DNA from: JACJWR01 sp963842975
GTDB taxonomy: Bacteria > Actinomycetota > Actinomycetes > S36-B12 > UBA10799
Direction of reading: 5' to 3'
DNA length: 64,000 nt
Assembly (NCBI GenBank): GCA_963842975.1
Contig: CAWJIH010000009.1
Span: forward strand, 310,001 to 374,000
Under the pieces are notes generated by a model that did no database searches, was not told the DNA's origin, and saw only the letters and a list, made by a program, of their open reading frames with translations. Positions 24,401-32,510 of this stretch are shown one piece after another. Within the stretch, counting starts at the first letter, position 1. Each line of letters starts with the position of its first letter. Made by a program: the position numbers and the translations under genes.

Positions 24401-24407
24401 TACCGTA
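24401..24407. promoter_or_regulatory. TACCGTA, overlapping divergent -10 elements for dapD and dapE
   Basis: Read on the + strand, TACCGT (24401-24406) ends seven bases before the dapE GTG. Read on the - strand, TACGGT (24407-24402) ends six bases before the dapD GTG. The near-palindrome thus offers a -10 in both directions inside an 18-base intergenic region. Neither gene has a Shine-Dalgarno. Confidence 0.55.
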
Positions 24408-24413
24408 ACGAAG

Positions 24414-25616
24414 GTGAGCCCGGATACCCCACTAGACCTCGCCGCCGACATCGTGGAACTGACTGCCGCGCTGGTCGACGTGCCAAGCGAATCGTTCCAC
24501 GAGACCACATTGGCTGACAGCGTGGAGGCCGCCCTGCGCAGGCTTCCGCACTTACACGTCACCCGGATCGGCGACAGCATCGTGGCTCGAACCGAGCAGG
24601 GCCGCGCGCAACGGGTGATCATTGCCGGACACCTGGACACCGTGCCAGCAGCGGGCAACGATCACGCCACCCTGGTGCGCGCCGGGGAACCGGTCCCAGT
24701 CGTCGGACGCGATGGGCACGTCACCGCAACCGAGGACCTCCTCTATGGCCTCGGATCGTGCGACATGAAAGGGGGAGTCGCCGTCGCCCTCAGTTGCGCC
24801 CACAGCCTCATCCACACAACTCGCGATGTCACCTATGTGTTCTACGCCTGCGAGGAGGTGGCCGCAGTGCACAACGAACTCGGCCGCATCGTCGCGGAGC
24901 GCCCGGACCTGCTCGCCGACGCCGACATGGCAGTGCTGATGGAGCCCTCCAACGCTGGGGTGGAAGCCGGCTGTCAGGGAACGCTGCGGGTGGCAGTCAC
25001 GACCCGGGGTCGCCGGGCACACAGTGCCCGATCCTGGTTGGGCGACAATGCTGTTCACCAGGCCGGCGAGATCTTGCGTCGGCTCGATGCCTATTCCCCA
25101 GCCCAGGTGGACATCGACGGGTTGATCTACCGGGAGGGCCTCAATGCGGTGCTGATTTCCGGCGGCGTCGCCGGCAACGTCATCCCGGACGAATGCACGG
25201 TGACGGTGAACTACCGATTCGCACCTTCGACGACGGAGGCGGCGGCCCTGCACCACGTGCGGGAGGTCTTCGAGGGCTTCGACGTCGCGTTGGAAGACAC
25301 CGCGGCGGGGGCGCTTCCGGGCCTCGACCGAGACGCAGTGGCGGAGTTCATCGCCGCGACCGGATCACCACCACGTCCCAAATACGGCTGGACTGACGTC
25401 TCTCGATTCACCGCGGTCGGCCTTCCGGCGTTGAACTTCGGTCCCGGCGATCCGAGCCTGGCTCACACGGTCGACGAACACGTGCCCGTGGCACAGTTGG
25501 AGTCGGTACGCGATGCCATGTTCCGCTGGCTCACGGGCAGCGGCGCCGACGATCCTGCCGGGACAGTCGATCCGCGACTGTCGGGTGATGATGCGGCGAA
25601 CGGGGCGTCGGCATGA
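24414..25616 (+). CDS. dapE: Succinyl-diaminopimelate desuccinylase
   Basis: Zinc M20-family amidohydrolase of 400 residues that releases succinate from N-succinyl-LL-DAP. The metal and catalytic motifs are GHLDTVP (His, Asp), GSCDMKGGVAV (Asp), CEEVAA (Glu pair) and a C-terminal His in LAHTVDEHVP; the dimerisation domain lies in the middle (TTRGRRAHSARSWLGDNA). It starts with GTG, seven bases after TACCGT. The LOG-family gene overlaps its 3' end as ATGA. Confidence 0.93.
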   Translation: MSPDTPLDLAADIVELTAALVDVPSESFHETTLADSVEAALRRLPHLHVTRIGDSIVARTEQGRAQRVIIAGHLDTVPAAGNDHATLVRAGEPVPVVGRDGHVTATEDLLYGLGSCDMKGGVAVALSCAHSLIHTTRDVTYVFYACEEVAAVHNELGRIVAERPDLLADADMAVLMEPSNAGVEAGCQGTLRVAVTTRGRRAHSARSWLGDNAVHQAGEILRRLDAYSPAQVDIDGLIYREGLNAVLISGGVAGNVIPDECTVTVNYRFAPSTTEAAALHHVREVFEGFDVALEDTAAGALPGLDRDAVAEFIAATGSPPRPKYGWTDVSRFTAVGLPALNFGPGDPSLAHTVDEHVPVAQLESVRDAMFRWLTGSGADDPAGTVDPRLSGDDAANGASA

Positions 25617-26221
25617 GGCGAACTGTCTGCGTGTTCTGCGCGTCCAGCACCGATATCGACGTCAAGTATCTGCGCCTGGCTGCGGAGGTAGGTGAGGAAT
25701 TGGTGAGGCGTGGTCTGGATTTGGTCTCCGGTGGCGGGAGTGTGTCCAGCATGGGTTCCCTCGCCCGCGCCACACGGGCCGCGGGCGGGCACACCATAGG
25801 TGTGATTCCCGAGGCCCTCCTCGAGTACGAGGTGGCAGACACAGAGGCGGACGAAATGATCGTCACCGCGAACATGCGCGATCGCAAGGGGATCATGGAT
25901 GCCCGGGCCGACGCTTTCCTGATTCTGCCCGGTGGGATCGGCACTCTGGAAGAGTTCTTCGAAGCCTGGGTGGGCCGGGTCCTTGGGATGCACCAGAAAC
26001 CCGTTGTCGTACTTGATCCGTGGGACGACTTCGACCACCTGCACGCCTTGGTCCGCACCATGGTCGACCGCCGATTCGTCAGCCTTGACGCGGCTCGGGC
26101 GGTCATCTGGACCAGCGGCGTCTCGGAGGCCTTCGAGGCCATCGATGCGCATTGGGAAGCGCCGCTACAGCCCCACCCGCCTGGCCTACCCGCAGCGCTG
26201 GTCGAGCTCGAGGCCGACTGA
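25613..26221 (+). CDS. LOG-family protein (TIGR00730, cytokinin riboside phosphoribohydrolase-like)
   Basis: Protein of 202 residues with a Rossmann-like fold and the LOG signature PGGIGTLEEFFEAW, plus the N-terminal VCVFCASS and GGGSVSSMGSLARA. LOG enzymes hydrolyse nucleoside 5'-monophosphates such as isopentenyl-AMP to the base and ribose phosphate; the bacterial role is often general nucleotide salvage. Its ATG overlaps the dapE stop by 4 bases. M. tuberculosis Rv1205 occupies the equivalent place. Confidence 0.9.
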   Translation: MRRTVCVFCASSTDIDVKYLRLAAEVGEELVRRGLDLVSGGGSVSSMGSLARATRAAGGHTIGVIPEALLEYEVADTEADEMIVTANMRDRKGIMDARADAFLILPGGIGTLEEFFEAWVGRVLGMHQKPVVVLDPWDDFDHLHALVRTMVDRRFVSLDAARAVIWTSGVSEAFEAIDAHWEAPLQPHPPGLPAALVELEAD

Positions 26222-26222
26222 G

Positions 26223-27083
26223 TCAGGCCAGTCCGCGCACATTGACGAGCGGCTGAGCCTCACCGCGAATCGCGGACACCATGTCCAGCACGTCCCGAGT
26301 CTCGCGTGCCTCGTGGACCCGGAAAACCTTCGCACCTTGCCATGCGCACACCGCGGTCGCCGCTAGGGTTCCGGCCAACCGCTCGGACACCTCACGTCCC
26401 AACGTTTCCCCGACGAAGTCCTTATTCGACAGCGACACCAACACTGGCCAACCGGTGTCGACCATCTCGCCAATCCTTCTGGTGGCGGCAAGTGACATGC
26501 GGGTGTTCATACCAAAATCGTGACCCGGATCGATCATGATCGACTCACGCGGGACGCCGAGGCTGGCTGCCCGCTCGGCCTCACCCACAGTTCGCTTGAT
26601 GATGTCGGCCATGAGGTCGACATAGGCCACTCGGTGGGGTCGCGTGCGAGGTCGAACACCACCAGCATGCGTGCAGACCAGCCCCAACCCGCACTCAGCC
26701 GCCACTTCGGCCACACCCGGGTCCCAACCACCCCAGGCATCGTTGAGGACGTCTGCGCCTTCCTGGGCCACCGCACGCGCCACTTCGGCCCGATAGGTGT
26801 CAACGCTGATGATCACCTCGGGGTGCCGGGAGCGGACCTCGGCCACGAAAGCGGCCACCCGGCGGATTTCCTCAGCCGGATCGATCTCCACCCCGGGTGC
26901 TGCTTTCACTCCTCCGATGTCCAGCATGTCTGCGCCCTGATCGACCATCCGGGTGGCTCGATCCAGCGCCGCTTGGTCGGTCCAGGTGGCGCCACGGTCG
27001 TAGAACGAGTCGGGGGTGCGGTTAATGATTGCCATCACCACGGATTGGCCGGGGCCGAATTCGCGGTTACGCAAGATGAGCAC
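26223..27083 (-). CDS. folP2: Dihydropteroate synthase-like protein (FolP2 type)
   Basis: TIM-barrel protein of 286 residues of the pterin-binding family. It has MAIINRTPDSFYDRG, IISVDTY, the DPGHDFG pterin motif, SNKDFVGETL and a final FRVHEARETRDVL. However the loop that normally reads GGxSTRPG is GGVKAAPG here, as I recall from mycobacterial FolP2 (Rv1207), which is not thought to be the working dihydropteroate synthase. The start is GTG with AGGAG about eight bases ahead. It converges with the LOG gene, with one base between them. Confidence 0.85.
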   Translation of the reverse strand: MLILRNREFGPGQSVVMAIINRTPDSFYDRGATWTDQAALDRATRMVDQGADMLDIGGVKAAPGVEIDPAEEIRRVAAFVAEVRSRHPEVIISVDTYRAEVARAVAQEGADVLNDAWGGWDPGVAEVAAECGLGLVCTHAGGVRPRTRPHRVAYVDLMADIIKRTVGEAERAASLGVPRESIMIDPGHDFGMNTRMSLAATRRIGEMVDTGWPVLVSLSNKDFVGETLGREVSERLAGTLAATAVCAWQGAKVFRVHEARETRDVLDMVSAIRGEAQPLVNVRGLA

Positions 27084-27168
27084 GCTGGGCTCCTACTCGG
27101 GGCGGCGAGGGGACGGGTGATGCGGGGCGTGGGACGATTCTGGCATCCGATACCGAAAGGTGACAGTT

Positions 27169-27444
27169 GTGGCTGTGCTCTTTGCGCTGTTGGTTGTGGC
27201 AGTGATTGCCACTGCCGCCGTGGTCGCCGCCCGCTGGCCGACCGCGGGCCAGACCCCGGAGTCGACAACGGATCAGCTACCCACCATGGTTCCAGAAGGT
27301 CCGCTCACCGCAGTTGACCTCGCGGAAGTGCGGTTTCCGGTGGTGGTCCGTGGCTACCGGATGGACGATGTAGATGCACTTCTCGATCGGCTCGCCAAGC
27401 AGCTTCAGGAGCAGGAGTCCACAAATGAAACACCTCAGGCTTGA
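27169..27444 (+). CDS. Small DivIVA-domain membrane protein
   Basis: Protein of 91 residues: an N-terminal hydrophobic helix (VAVLFALLVVAVIATAAVVAA) and a C-terminal DivIVA-like motif (FPVVVRGYRMDDVDALLDRLAKQL), ending in a short coiled segment. It corresponds to Rv1209 in M. tuberculosis. DivIVA motifs of this type often recruit proteins to curved membrane or to the cell pole. AAAGG at 27156-27160 sits well for the GTG at 27169; the GTG at 27160 is a longer alternative. It overlaps the next gene by 20 bases. Confidence 0.82.
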   Translation: MAVLFALLVVAVIATAAVVAARWPTAGQTPESTTDQLPTMVPEGPLTAVDLAEVRFPVVVRGYRMDDVDALLDRLAKQLQEQESTNETPQA

Positions 27445-27880
27445 GGTCGCAGTCGCAGCACCACCGGAGGAGGTGTTCGCCGGTTTCACCGACTGGCGTG
27501 CGCAAGGCGAGTGGATGCTCGGCACGCATGTGCAGCCGGTGTTCGGCGAGGCTCGCGACGTGGGCGGTCGAATCGAAGCCTGGACCGGCCTGGGACGGCT
27601 CGGATTCCTGGACACCATGGTGATCACTGAATGGGATGCGCCACGCCGGGTTGTGGTCGAACACACGGGGAAGGTTGTGCGTGGTGACGGGATCATGGAA
27701 GTGGTTCCTGATGCCGCCGGCGGGTCGGTATTCGTCTGGGCAGAAGAGCTGGTGATTCCGTTGGGGGCGCTGGGTAGGGCCGGTTGGCCGATTGTGCGGC
27801 CCGCCTTCGCCGATGGGGTTCGCCGTTCCCTCAAAAAGTTCGCAACGTTGGTCGAATCTGGGCGTTGGCGCAACGGTTGA
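27425..27880 (+). CDS. SRPBCC / polyketide-cyclase-like ligand-binding protein
   Basis: Protein of 151 residues with the START/SRPBCC helix-grip fold: an N-terminal LEVAVAAPPEEVFAGFTDW, central strands, and a long C-terminal helix (VRRSLKKFATLVESG). Such proteins bind hydrophobic ligands; the ligand is unknown. AGGAG at 27413-27417, seven bases before the ATG, fixes the start inside the end of the DivIVA-domain gene. In M. tuberculosis the comparable slot holds tagA. Confidence 0.85.
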   Translation: MKHLRLEVAVAAPPEEVFAGFTDWRAQGEWMLGTHVQPVFGEARDVGGRIEAWTGLGRLGFLDTMVITEWDAPRRVVVEHTGKVVRGDGIMEVVPDAAGGSVFVWAEELVIPLGALGRAGWPIVRPAFADGVRRSLKKFATLVESGRWRNG

Positions 27881-28005
27881 CACCAAAAGGGGCAGGTCGT
27901 GCCCCCGATGGTGGATAATGGTCCCGATGTCCGGGCAGTTCGCGCGGACACGTGGTAACCAGCCGTGCGCAGCGCACAGTGGACAACGGATGAAAGGGGA
28001 CCGTG

Positions 28006-28173
28006 ATGGCGGCGATGAAGCCGCGGACGGGCGACGGCCCGCTCGAGGTCACCAAGGAAGGTCGCGGCATCATCATGCGCGTGCCACTCGAAGGAGGGGG
28101 TCGGCTCGTGGTTGAGATGACTCCGGACGAGGCCCGTGAACTAGGCGAACAACTGACGTCGGTTGTGTCTTAG
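28006..28173 (+). CDS. DUF3117 small protein
   Basis: A 55-residue protein beginning MAAMKPRTGDGPLEVTKEG and ending EARELGEQLTSVV, the highly conserved actinobacterial DUF3117 (Rv1211 in M. tuberculosis). AAAGGGGA ends five bases before the ATG. Function unknown; the fold is probably a small beta-alpha unit. A strong hairpin terminator follows at 28188-28215, so it is likely a short monocistronic transcript or the end of the DivIVA-SRPBCC run. Confidence 0.93.
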   Translation: MAAMKPRTGDGPLEVTKEGRGIIMRVPLEGGGRLVVEMTPDEARELGEQLTSVVS

Positions 28174-28187
28174 CTCCCTCAACGTCC

Positions 28188-28215
28188 GGCCCCGGCGCCT
28201 GAAGGTGCCGGGGCC
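28188..28215 (+). terminator. Strong GC hairpin after the DUF3117 gene
   Basis: A 12-bp stem (arms 28188-28199 and 28204-28215, one G-T wobble) with loop TGAA. There is no long T tract, which is common for high-GC actinobacterial terminators. It separates the DUF3117 gene from pepA. Confidence 0.8.
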
Positions 28216-28228
28216 GAGCCTTACCCGC

Positions 28229-28234
28229 TAGCGT
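28229..28234 (+). promoter_or_regulatory. TAGCGT, predicted -10 for leaderless pepA
   Basis: TANNNT hexamer six bases before the pepA GTG, directly after the upstream terminator; no Shine-Dalgarno. Confidence 0.55.
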
Positions 28235-28240
28235 GAACCC

Positions 28241-29737
28241 GTGCAGCGGGAATTGACTTTTGAGCCAGACCTCGGGGCTGTTTGGGCCTCGCCACCGCAG
28301 ATCCTCGTGATCGCCGGTCACCCGGAGGGCCGAGATGAGGCGCTCAGCGTGGTGGACGAGCGACTCGGAGTGCCGGCGCGAAGGCTGATCGGGCGTCGGG
28401 AGAGCGTCGACAAGCCGGGTGCCCTCACGCTGGTGGACGTCGACCACGACGAGGTACACCAAGTGGGATGGTTGAGCCTCGGCGGAAATGCGGACGACTA
28501 TCGCGCTGCTGGCGCCACCCTCGCCACATCGGTGCGGAAGAACGCCGCGCTGGTGCGATCGGATCAAATCACCGGCGGCACTCCCATTGCCGTCGAAGAT
28601 GTCGCCGGTCTGCTGCAGGCATGGCAACTCGCCGGCTACCGCTATTCGCTCAAATCGGTGCCGCCGAAGGTCGAACCCGGCGGCCTGCTCGCAATCGGTG
28701 AGCAGAGCGCTTTCGCCGCTCATCAGAGCCTCACCGACGCAGCCCTCACTGCTCGGGATCTGGCCAACACCCCGTCGAACATCAAATCCCCGCAGTGGCT
28801 GGCCGATCAAGTCAAACAGCGCTGCCGGGCGCACGGGCTAGTCGTGACGGTGCGTGACGAGAACTACCTGACCAGGGAAGGGTTCGGCGGCATCACCGCG
28901 GTCGGTGGTGGCAGTGAACGGCCGCCCCGATTCGTGGAGGTGAAGTCGCGCGGGCGCCGGGGTGCGCCACGGGTGGTGCTCGTGGGTAAGGGAGTCACCT
29001 ACGACTCCGGTGGGCTCTCGCTGAAGCCGGCTGATTCGATGGCGCTGATGAAGACCGATATGGCTGGTGCCGCCGCCGTTGCTGGCGCGATGGCCGCCTA
29101 CGCCGCAGAGCCGGGTCGCAACGGTGACGCCGAGGTGGTGGCACTGTTGCCACTGGCCGAGAACATGCCGTCAGGCTCCTCATATCGGCCAGGGGACATC
29201 ATCCGACACTTTGGCGGCATCACCACCGAAGTCTCGAACACCGACGCCGAAGGCAGGCTGTTGCTGGCCGACTCGTTGGCGTATGCCCGGGAACGTCTCG
29301 CTCCGGACGTCGTTGTGGACATCGCCACGCTCACTGGCGCCGCAACGCTGGGCCTGTCCCGGCACTACGCGGCGCTGTACAGCGACGACCCCACCCTGGC
29401 TGGGCAGCTCGTGGCCGCGGGGCAGGTGACGGGCGACCAGTTGTGGCAATTGCCGTTGGTGGAGTCCTATCGAGGCAGCCTGGACACTCCGATCGCGGAC
29501 ATCGCACAAGCCACCACGGATCCGAAAGTCCGAGCCGGCTCAATCATGGCGGCGTTGTACTTGCAGCGATTCGTCGGCGACATGGTGTGGGCCCATATCG
29601 ACATGGCTGGCCCAGCCCGGGCCGACAAGCCGCGCGGCGAACATCCTGTGGGCGCCACCGGATTCGGGGCCCGACTGCTCGCGCAGTGGCTGCGTACCGC
29701 GGACCTTTCGGCTTTCGCGGCGAAGTCGGCTTCCTGA
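28241..29737 (+). CDS. pepA: Leucyl aminopeptidase (M17)
   Basis: Cytosolic di-metal aminopeptidase of 498 residues that removes N-terminal residues from peptides. The C-terminal catalytic domain shows the metal and catalytic residues in VGKGVTYDSGGLSLKP, MKTDMAGAAAV and the M17 signature NTDAEGRLLLADSLAYA, then an IDMAGPARAD end. The N-terminal domain is the usual regulatory M17 N-domain. The start is GTG without a Shine-Dalgarno. Confidence 0.95.
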   Translation: MQRELTFEPDLGAVWASPPQILVIAGHPEGRDEALSVVDERLGVPARRLIGRRESVDKPGALTLVDVDHDEVHQVGWLSLGGNADDYRAAGATLATSVRKNAALVRSDQITGGTPIAVEDVAGLLQAWQLAGYRYSLKSVPPKVEPGGLLAIGEQSAFAAHQSLTDAALTARDLANTPSNIKSPQWLADQVKQRCRAHGLVVTVRDENYLTREGFGGITAVGGGSERPPRFVEVKSRGRRGAPRVVLVGKGVTYDSGGLSLKPADSMALMKTDMAGAAAVAGAMAAYAAEPGRNGDAEVVALLPLAENMPSGSSYRPGDIIRHFGGITTEVSNTDAEGRLLLADSLAYARERLAPDVVVDIATLTGAATLGLSRHYAALYSDDPTLAGQLVAAGQVTGDQLWQLPLVESYRGSLDTPIADIAQATTDPKVRAGSIMAALYLQRFVGDMVWAHIDMAGPARADKPRGEHPVGATGFGARLLAQWLRTADLSAFAAKSAS

Positions 29738-29769
29738 CCTCGCAGTCGACTCCCGAGCTGCGAAGGCGG

Positions 29770-30396
29770 CTACGCAGCCGATTCGGTGATGATCACCAGC
29801 ACACCGGAGTCCATCGGAAGTAGCGACGCGTTGAAGGCGGGGTTGTCTGCCGCCTCGGCCAGGAACTGCCGAGCGGCCACGGTGGCCTCGTCCCGGCGGC
29901 TTGGGTCCAGCACGCCCTGATCCGCTCCGAGCACCCCAAGGAACACCACGACACCGCCCGGACGAAGCAGCCGCTGCGCCTGGATGAGGTATTCGGCTGA
30001 TTCACCGCTGCCGGCTCCGACCACCACAAGGTCGTAGGCATGATCTGCCAAGCGGGAAATGACGTCTAGGGCTCGTCCTGTGATGGGCCGAACCCGGTGC
30101 CCGGTGGACGCTTCCCGAAAAACCTCGCGCGCCACTTGATCCGCCGCCGGATTCGCCTCAATCGCCGTCAGCACACCGTTGTCGGCCATGCCCGCCAGCA
30201 AATAGAGACTGCTCACTCCGCCGTCGCCCCCAGCCTGCACCACTGCGCGGGCGTCGAGGGTGGTGGCGAGAGTTCGCAGCAAGCCTCCGGTGGTAGGCGT
30301 GATGTGGCTGCTTTCCAAGTGCGCCCCTCGTTGGCGCGCCGAGACGATGAGTGGGTCTTCGTGAAACCAGTCATTGGCGAAGGATTCGATATCCAT
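29770..30396 (-). CDS. O-methyltransferase-like protein (Rv1220c type)
   Basis: SAM-dependent methyltransferase fold of 208 residues. The SAM motif is VVQAGGDGGVSSLYLL, followed by an acidic residue in LTAIEAN. In active class I O-methyltransferases the motif after strand 4 holds a metal-binding Asp followed by Lys and Tyr; here it reads DLVVVGAGSGESAEYL, without the Asp-x-x-Lys, so metal-dependent catechol-type catalysis is doubtful. GGAGG about eight bases before ATG 30396 sets the start. It is divergent from htrA; in mycobacteria sigE and rseA lie between them. Confidence 0.85.
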   Translation of the reverse strand: MDIESFANDWFHEDPLIVSARQRGAHLESSHITPTTGGLLRTLATTLDARAVVQAGGDGGVSSLYLLAGMADNGVLTAIEANPAADQVAREVFREASTGHRVRPITGRALDVISRLADHAYDLVVVGAGSGESAEYLIQAQRLLRPGGVVVFLGVLGADQGVLDPSRRDEATVAARQFLAEAADNPAFNASLLPMDSGVLVIITESAA

Positions 30397-30588
30397 GCGC
30401 CGACCTCCCAAGATTAGGCGCGTGCCAGGCGGTGATGACAGGGGCACGCAGGTGGTGGAAGTCTACGGTGCCGCAACTGCCGAAGGCGCCCTCCGGGTCT
30501 AACGTGGTCCTTACAAGGGGGCTGGAAGATCCCGGTACCTCGCCGCGTTCCCGCAACGACAAGACGCGACTATCCCCAAGGAGAAACC

Positions 30589-31968
30589 ATGTCGGACCCG
30601 TCCTCGTTCGACGACAAGCCACTCGGGACGCCCACCAGCGGGTCCGGGGACGGCGCGGCGGAGCACACCACCGAAGTCATTGCCAACCCATATTCGGCAA
30701 CACCGCCGGCGACGCCGGAAGCTGAACCGACGTCAGCGTCGGATGGCCCGCCGCCGGTGGCATCGGCTGTCACTTCTCCACCTCCGCCGCCTCCGCTGCT
30801 CCCGCCCACCCCGCCGGTTGTTGGTGGTGCGTATCCTGCCGCGGGGTCAGAGTTCTCTCCGCCGCCGGCTCCGGTGAAGCGCGCTAGTGGCGGCATGGGC
30901 AAAGTCGTTGCCGTTGCTGCGGCTACCGGCTTGCTGCTAGGTGCAGTGGGGGGCTACGCAGGGTATTCCTTGGCCGACTCGACGTCCCCGCAAGAGACCA
31001 CGAATGTCACCGGATCGACCTCGCTTTCCATCCCGGCCGAGAGCCTGTCGGCGCGAGCCGGTGACTCCATTGCGGATATCGCCGATCGCATGCTTCCGAC
31101 CGTGGTGTCGATCGAGGAGCAGGGCCTGTCCGGCACTGGAACCGGCAGTGGCTTCATCATTCGGGAAGACGGCTACATCGTCACCAACAATCACGTAATC
31201 GAAGGTGCCGTCAACGGCGGCACGGTGACTGTCCAGTTCGACGACGGTTCCATGGAAAGCGCCGAAATCGTCGGACGAAACCCGGCGTATGACCTTGCCG
31301 TGATCAAGGTGGAAGCCGACGGACTGCCGGTCGCGTCGATCGGGAATTCGGACAACATCGCCGTGGGTGACACGGTGGTGGCGTTGGGCTCCCCGTTGGG
31401 GTTGTCCGGCACCGTGACCTCCGGCATTGTCTCCGCCACGGACCGCCCCGTCACCGCTGGCGGTCAAGGCGAGACGTCCTACATCAACGCCGTGCAGACC
31501 GATGCTGCAATCAACCCAGGCAACTCGGGTGGGCCACTGGTCAACGCGTCAGCAGAGGTGATCGGGGTGAACTCCGCAATCGCCTCGCTGGGCACCGACT
31601 TCAGCGGACAAGCCGGATCGATCGGGCTGGGCTTCGCCATCCCCAGCAACACCATGAAGCGCATCGTGGAAGAGATTATCGATACCGGTCAGGCAGCCAC
31701 ACCGGTCATCGGTGTCAATCTCTCGCCGGGGGACGATGCCGCAATTGGTGCCACGGTGGGCTCTGTGGTGGCCGGCGGACCCGCGGACGAGGCAGGGATT
31801 GAGGCCGGTGACGTGATCACCGCGGTCAACGGAGTGTCGTCGTTGGATTCGGTCACCTTGATCACCCAGATTCGCTCTTTCGCTCCAGGCGAGGTAGTCA
31901 CCTTGACTGTCACGTCCGGCGACCAGACCCGCGACGTGCAGGTGACGTTGGGCTCGAAGACTGATTAG
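30589..31968 (+). CDS. htrA: Membrane-anchored HtrA-type serine protease with PDZ domain
   Basis: Envelope quality-control protease of 459 residues. A Pro/Ser-rich cytosolic N-terminal region of about 100 residues is followed by a transmembrane helix (VAVAAATGLLLGAVGGY), a trypsin-like domain with triad His202 (TNNHVIEG), Asp235 (AYDLAVI) and Ser313 (NPGNSGGPL), and a C-terminal PDZ domain (from about 375, ending VTLGSK). AAGGAG precedes the ATG. tatB follows 15 bases later with its own predicted -10. Confidence 0.95.
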   Translation: MSDPSSFDDKPLGTPTSGSGDGAAEHTTEVIANPYSATPPATPEAEPTSASDGPPPVASAVTSPPPPPPLLPPTPPVVGGAYPAAGSEFSPPPAPVKRASGGMGKVVAVAAATGLLLGAVGGYAGYSLADSTSPQETTNVTGSTSLSIPAESLSARAGDSIADIADRMLPTVVSIEEQGLSGTGTGSGFIIREDGYIVTNNHVIEGAVNGGTVTVQFDDGSMESAEIVGRNPAYDLAVIKVEADGLPVASIGNSDNIAVGDTVVALGSPLGLSGTVTSGIVSATDRPVTAGGQGETSYINAVQTDAAINPGNSGGPLVNASAEVIGVNSAIASLGTDFSGQAGSIGLGFAIPSNTMKRIVEEIIDTGQAATPVIGVNLSPGDDAAIGATVGSVVAGGPADEAGIEAGDVITAVNGVSSLDSVTLITQIRSFAPGEVVTLTVTSGDQTRDVQVTLGSKTD

Positions 31969-31971
31969 ACG

Positions 31972-31977
31972 TACCCT
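31972..31977 (+). promoter_or_regulatory. TACCCT, predicted -10 for leaderless tatB
   Basis: TANNNT hexamer six bases before the tatB GTG, just after the htrA stop; no Shine-Dalgarno. Confidence 0.5.
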
Positions 31978-31983
31978 AGGCGG

Positions 31984-32391
31984 GTGTTCGACATTGGGCT
32001 CGGAGAAATCATCGCGTTAGCGGCGGTTGCCCTGCTCATCTTCGGACCGGATCAGTTGCCCAAGGCGGCTGCTCAGGCCGGACGGTTCCTTCGCGACATC
32101 CGCGCCATGGCCACCTCGGCCCGGCAGGAACTCTCCGATTCGGCCGGCATGGATGAGATCAGCAAAGATCTCAAGTCCTTGACCGACCTGCACCCGAAGC
32201 GAATCATGTCGTCGGTCTGGGAGGACCCAGCCAAGGAGGAGGGCCAAGCCCGCCCGTCTAGGCCTGCTGCGCCTTCGGCTACCCAAGGGTCGGCCGCGGC
32301 TTCGTCGCCAGCGGGAGAGGCCAAATCACCGCCTGCGGCGAAACCACAGGCTTCTTCGCCAAGCCCTTCGTTCGATCCGGATGCCACCTAG
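31984..32391 (+). CDS. tatB: Sec-independent translocase subunit TatB
   Basis: Twin-arginine translocation component of 135 residues. The N-terminal membrane helix carries the TatA/B signature (MFDIGLGEIIALAAVALLIFGPDQLPK), with Glu8 and the FGPxxLP hinge, then an amphipathic helix and a Pro/Ala/Ser-rich disordered tail. TatB rather than TatA is inferred from the Glu8 pattern and from the htrA-tatB order known in actinobacteria. The other Tat genes are not in this window. Confidence 0.92.
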   Translation: MFDIGLGEIIALAAVALLIFGPDQLPKAAAQAGRFLRDIRAMATSARQELSDSAGMDEISKDLKSLTDLHPKRIMSSVWEDPAKEEGQARPSRPAAPSATQGSAAASSPAGEAKSPPAAKPQASSPSPSFDPDAT

Positions 32392-32423
32392 GCGGATGTG
32401 CCCGGATTTTCAGGGTGACGGCG

Positions 32424-32468
32424 CGGCGCTGTGGTCTGCGGCGCTGTGGTCCGGCGCTGTCAGCGCCG
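32424..32468. terminator. GC-rich repeats and inverted repeat between convergent tatB and mrp
   Basis: Two and a half copies of a unit CGGCGCTGTGGTC (32424, 32439, 32452); the last forms a perfect inverted repeat CGGCGCTG/CAGCGCCG around one base (32452-32468). It may act as a bidirectional terminator for the convergent genes, but there is no T tract. Confidence 0.35.
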
Positions 32469-32510
32469 TCCTCGGTCCGCCGGTCGCGTCGGTCCTCGCG
32501 GATCAGAAGC

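Noticed and set aside
29740..29763. Hairpin between convergent pepA and the methyltransferase gene
   Set aside because: Only a 6-bp stem with a 12-base loop; too weak to call a terminator.
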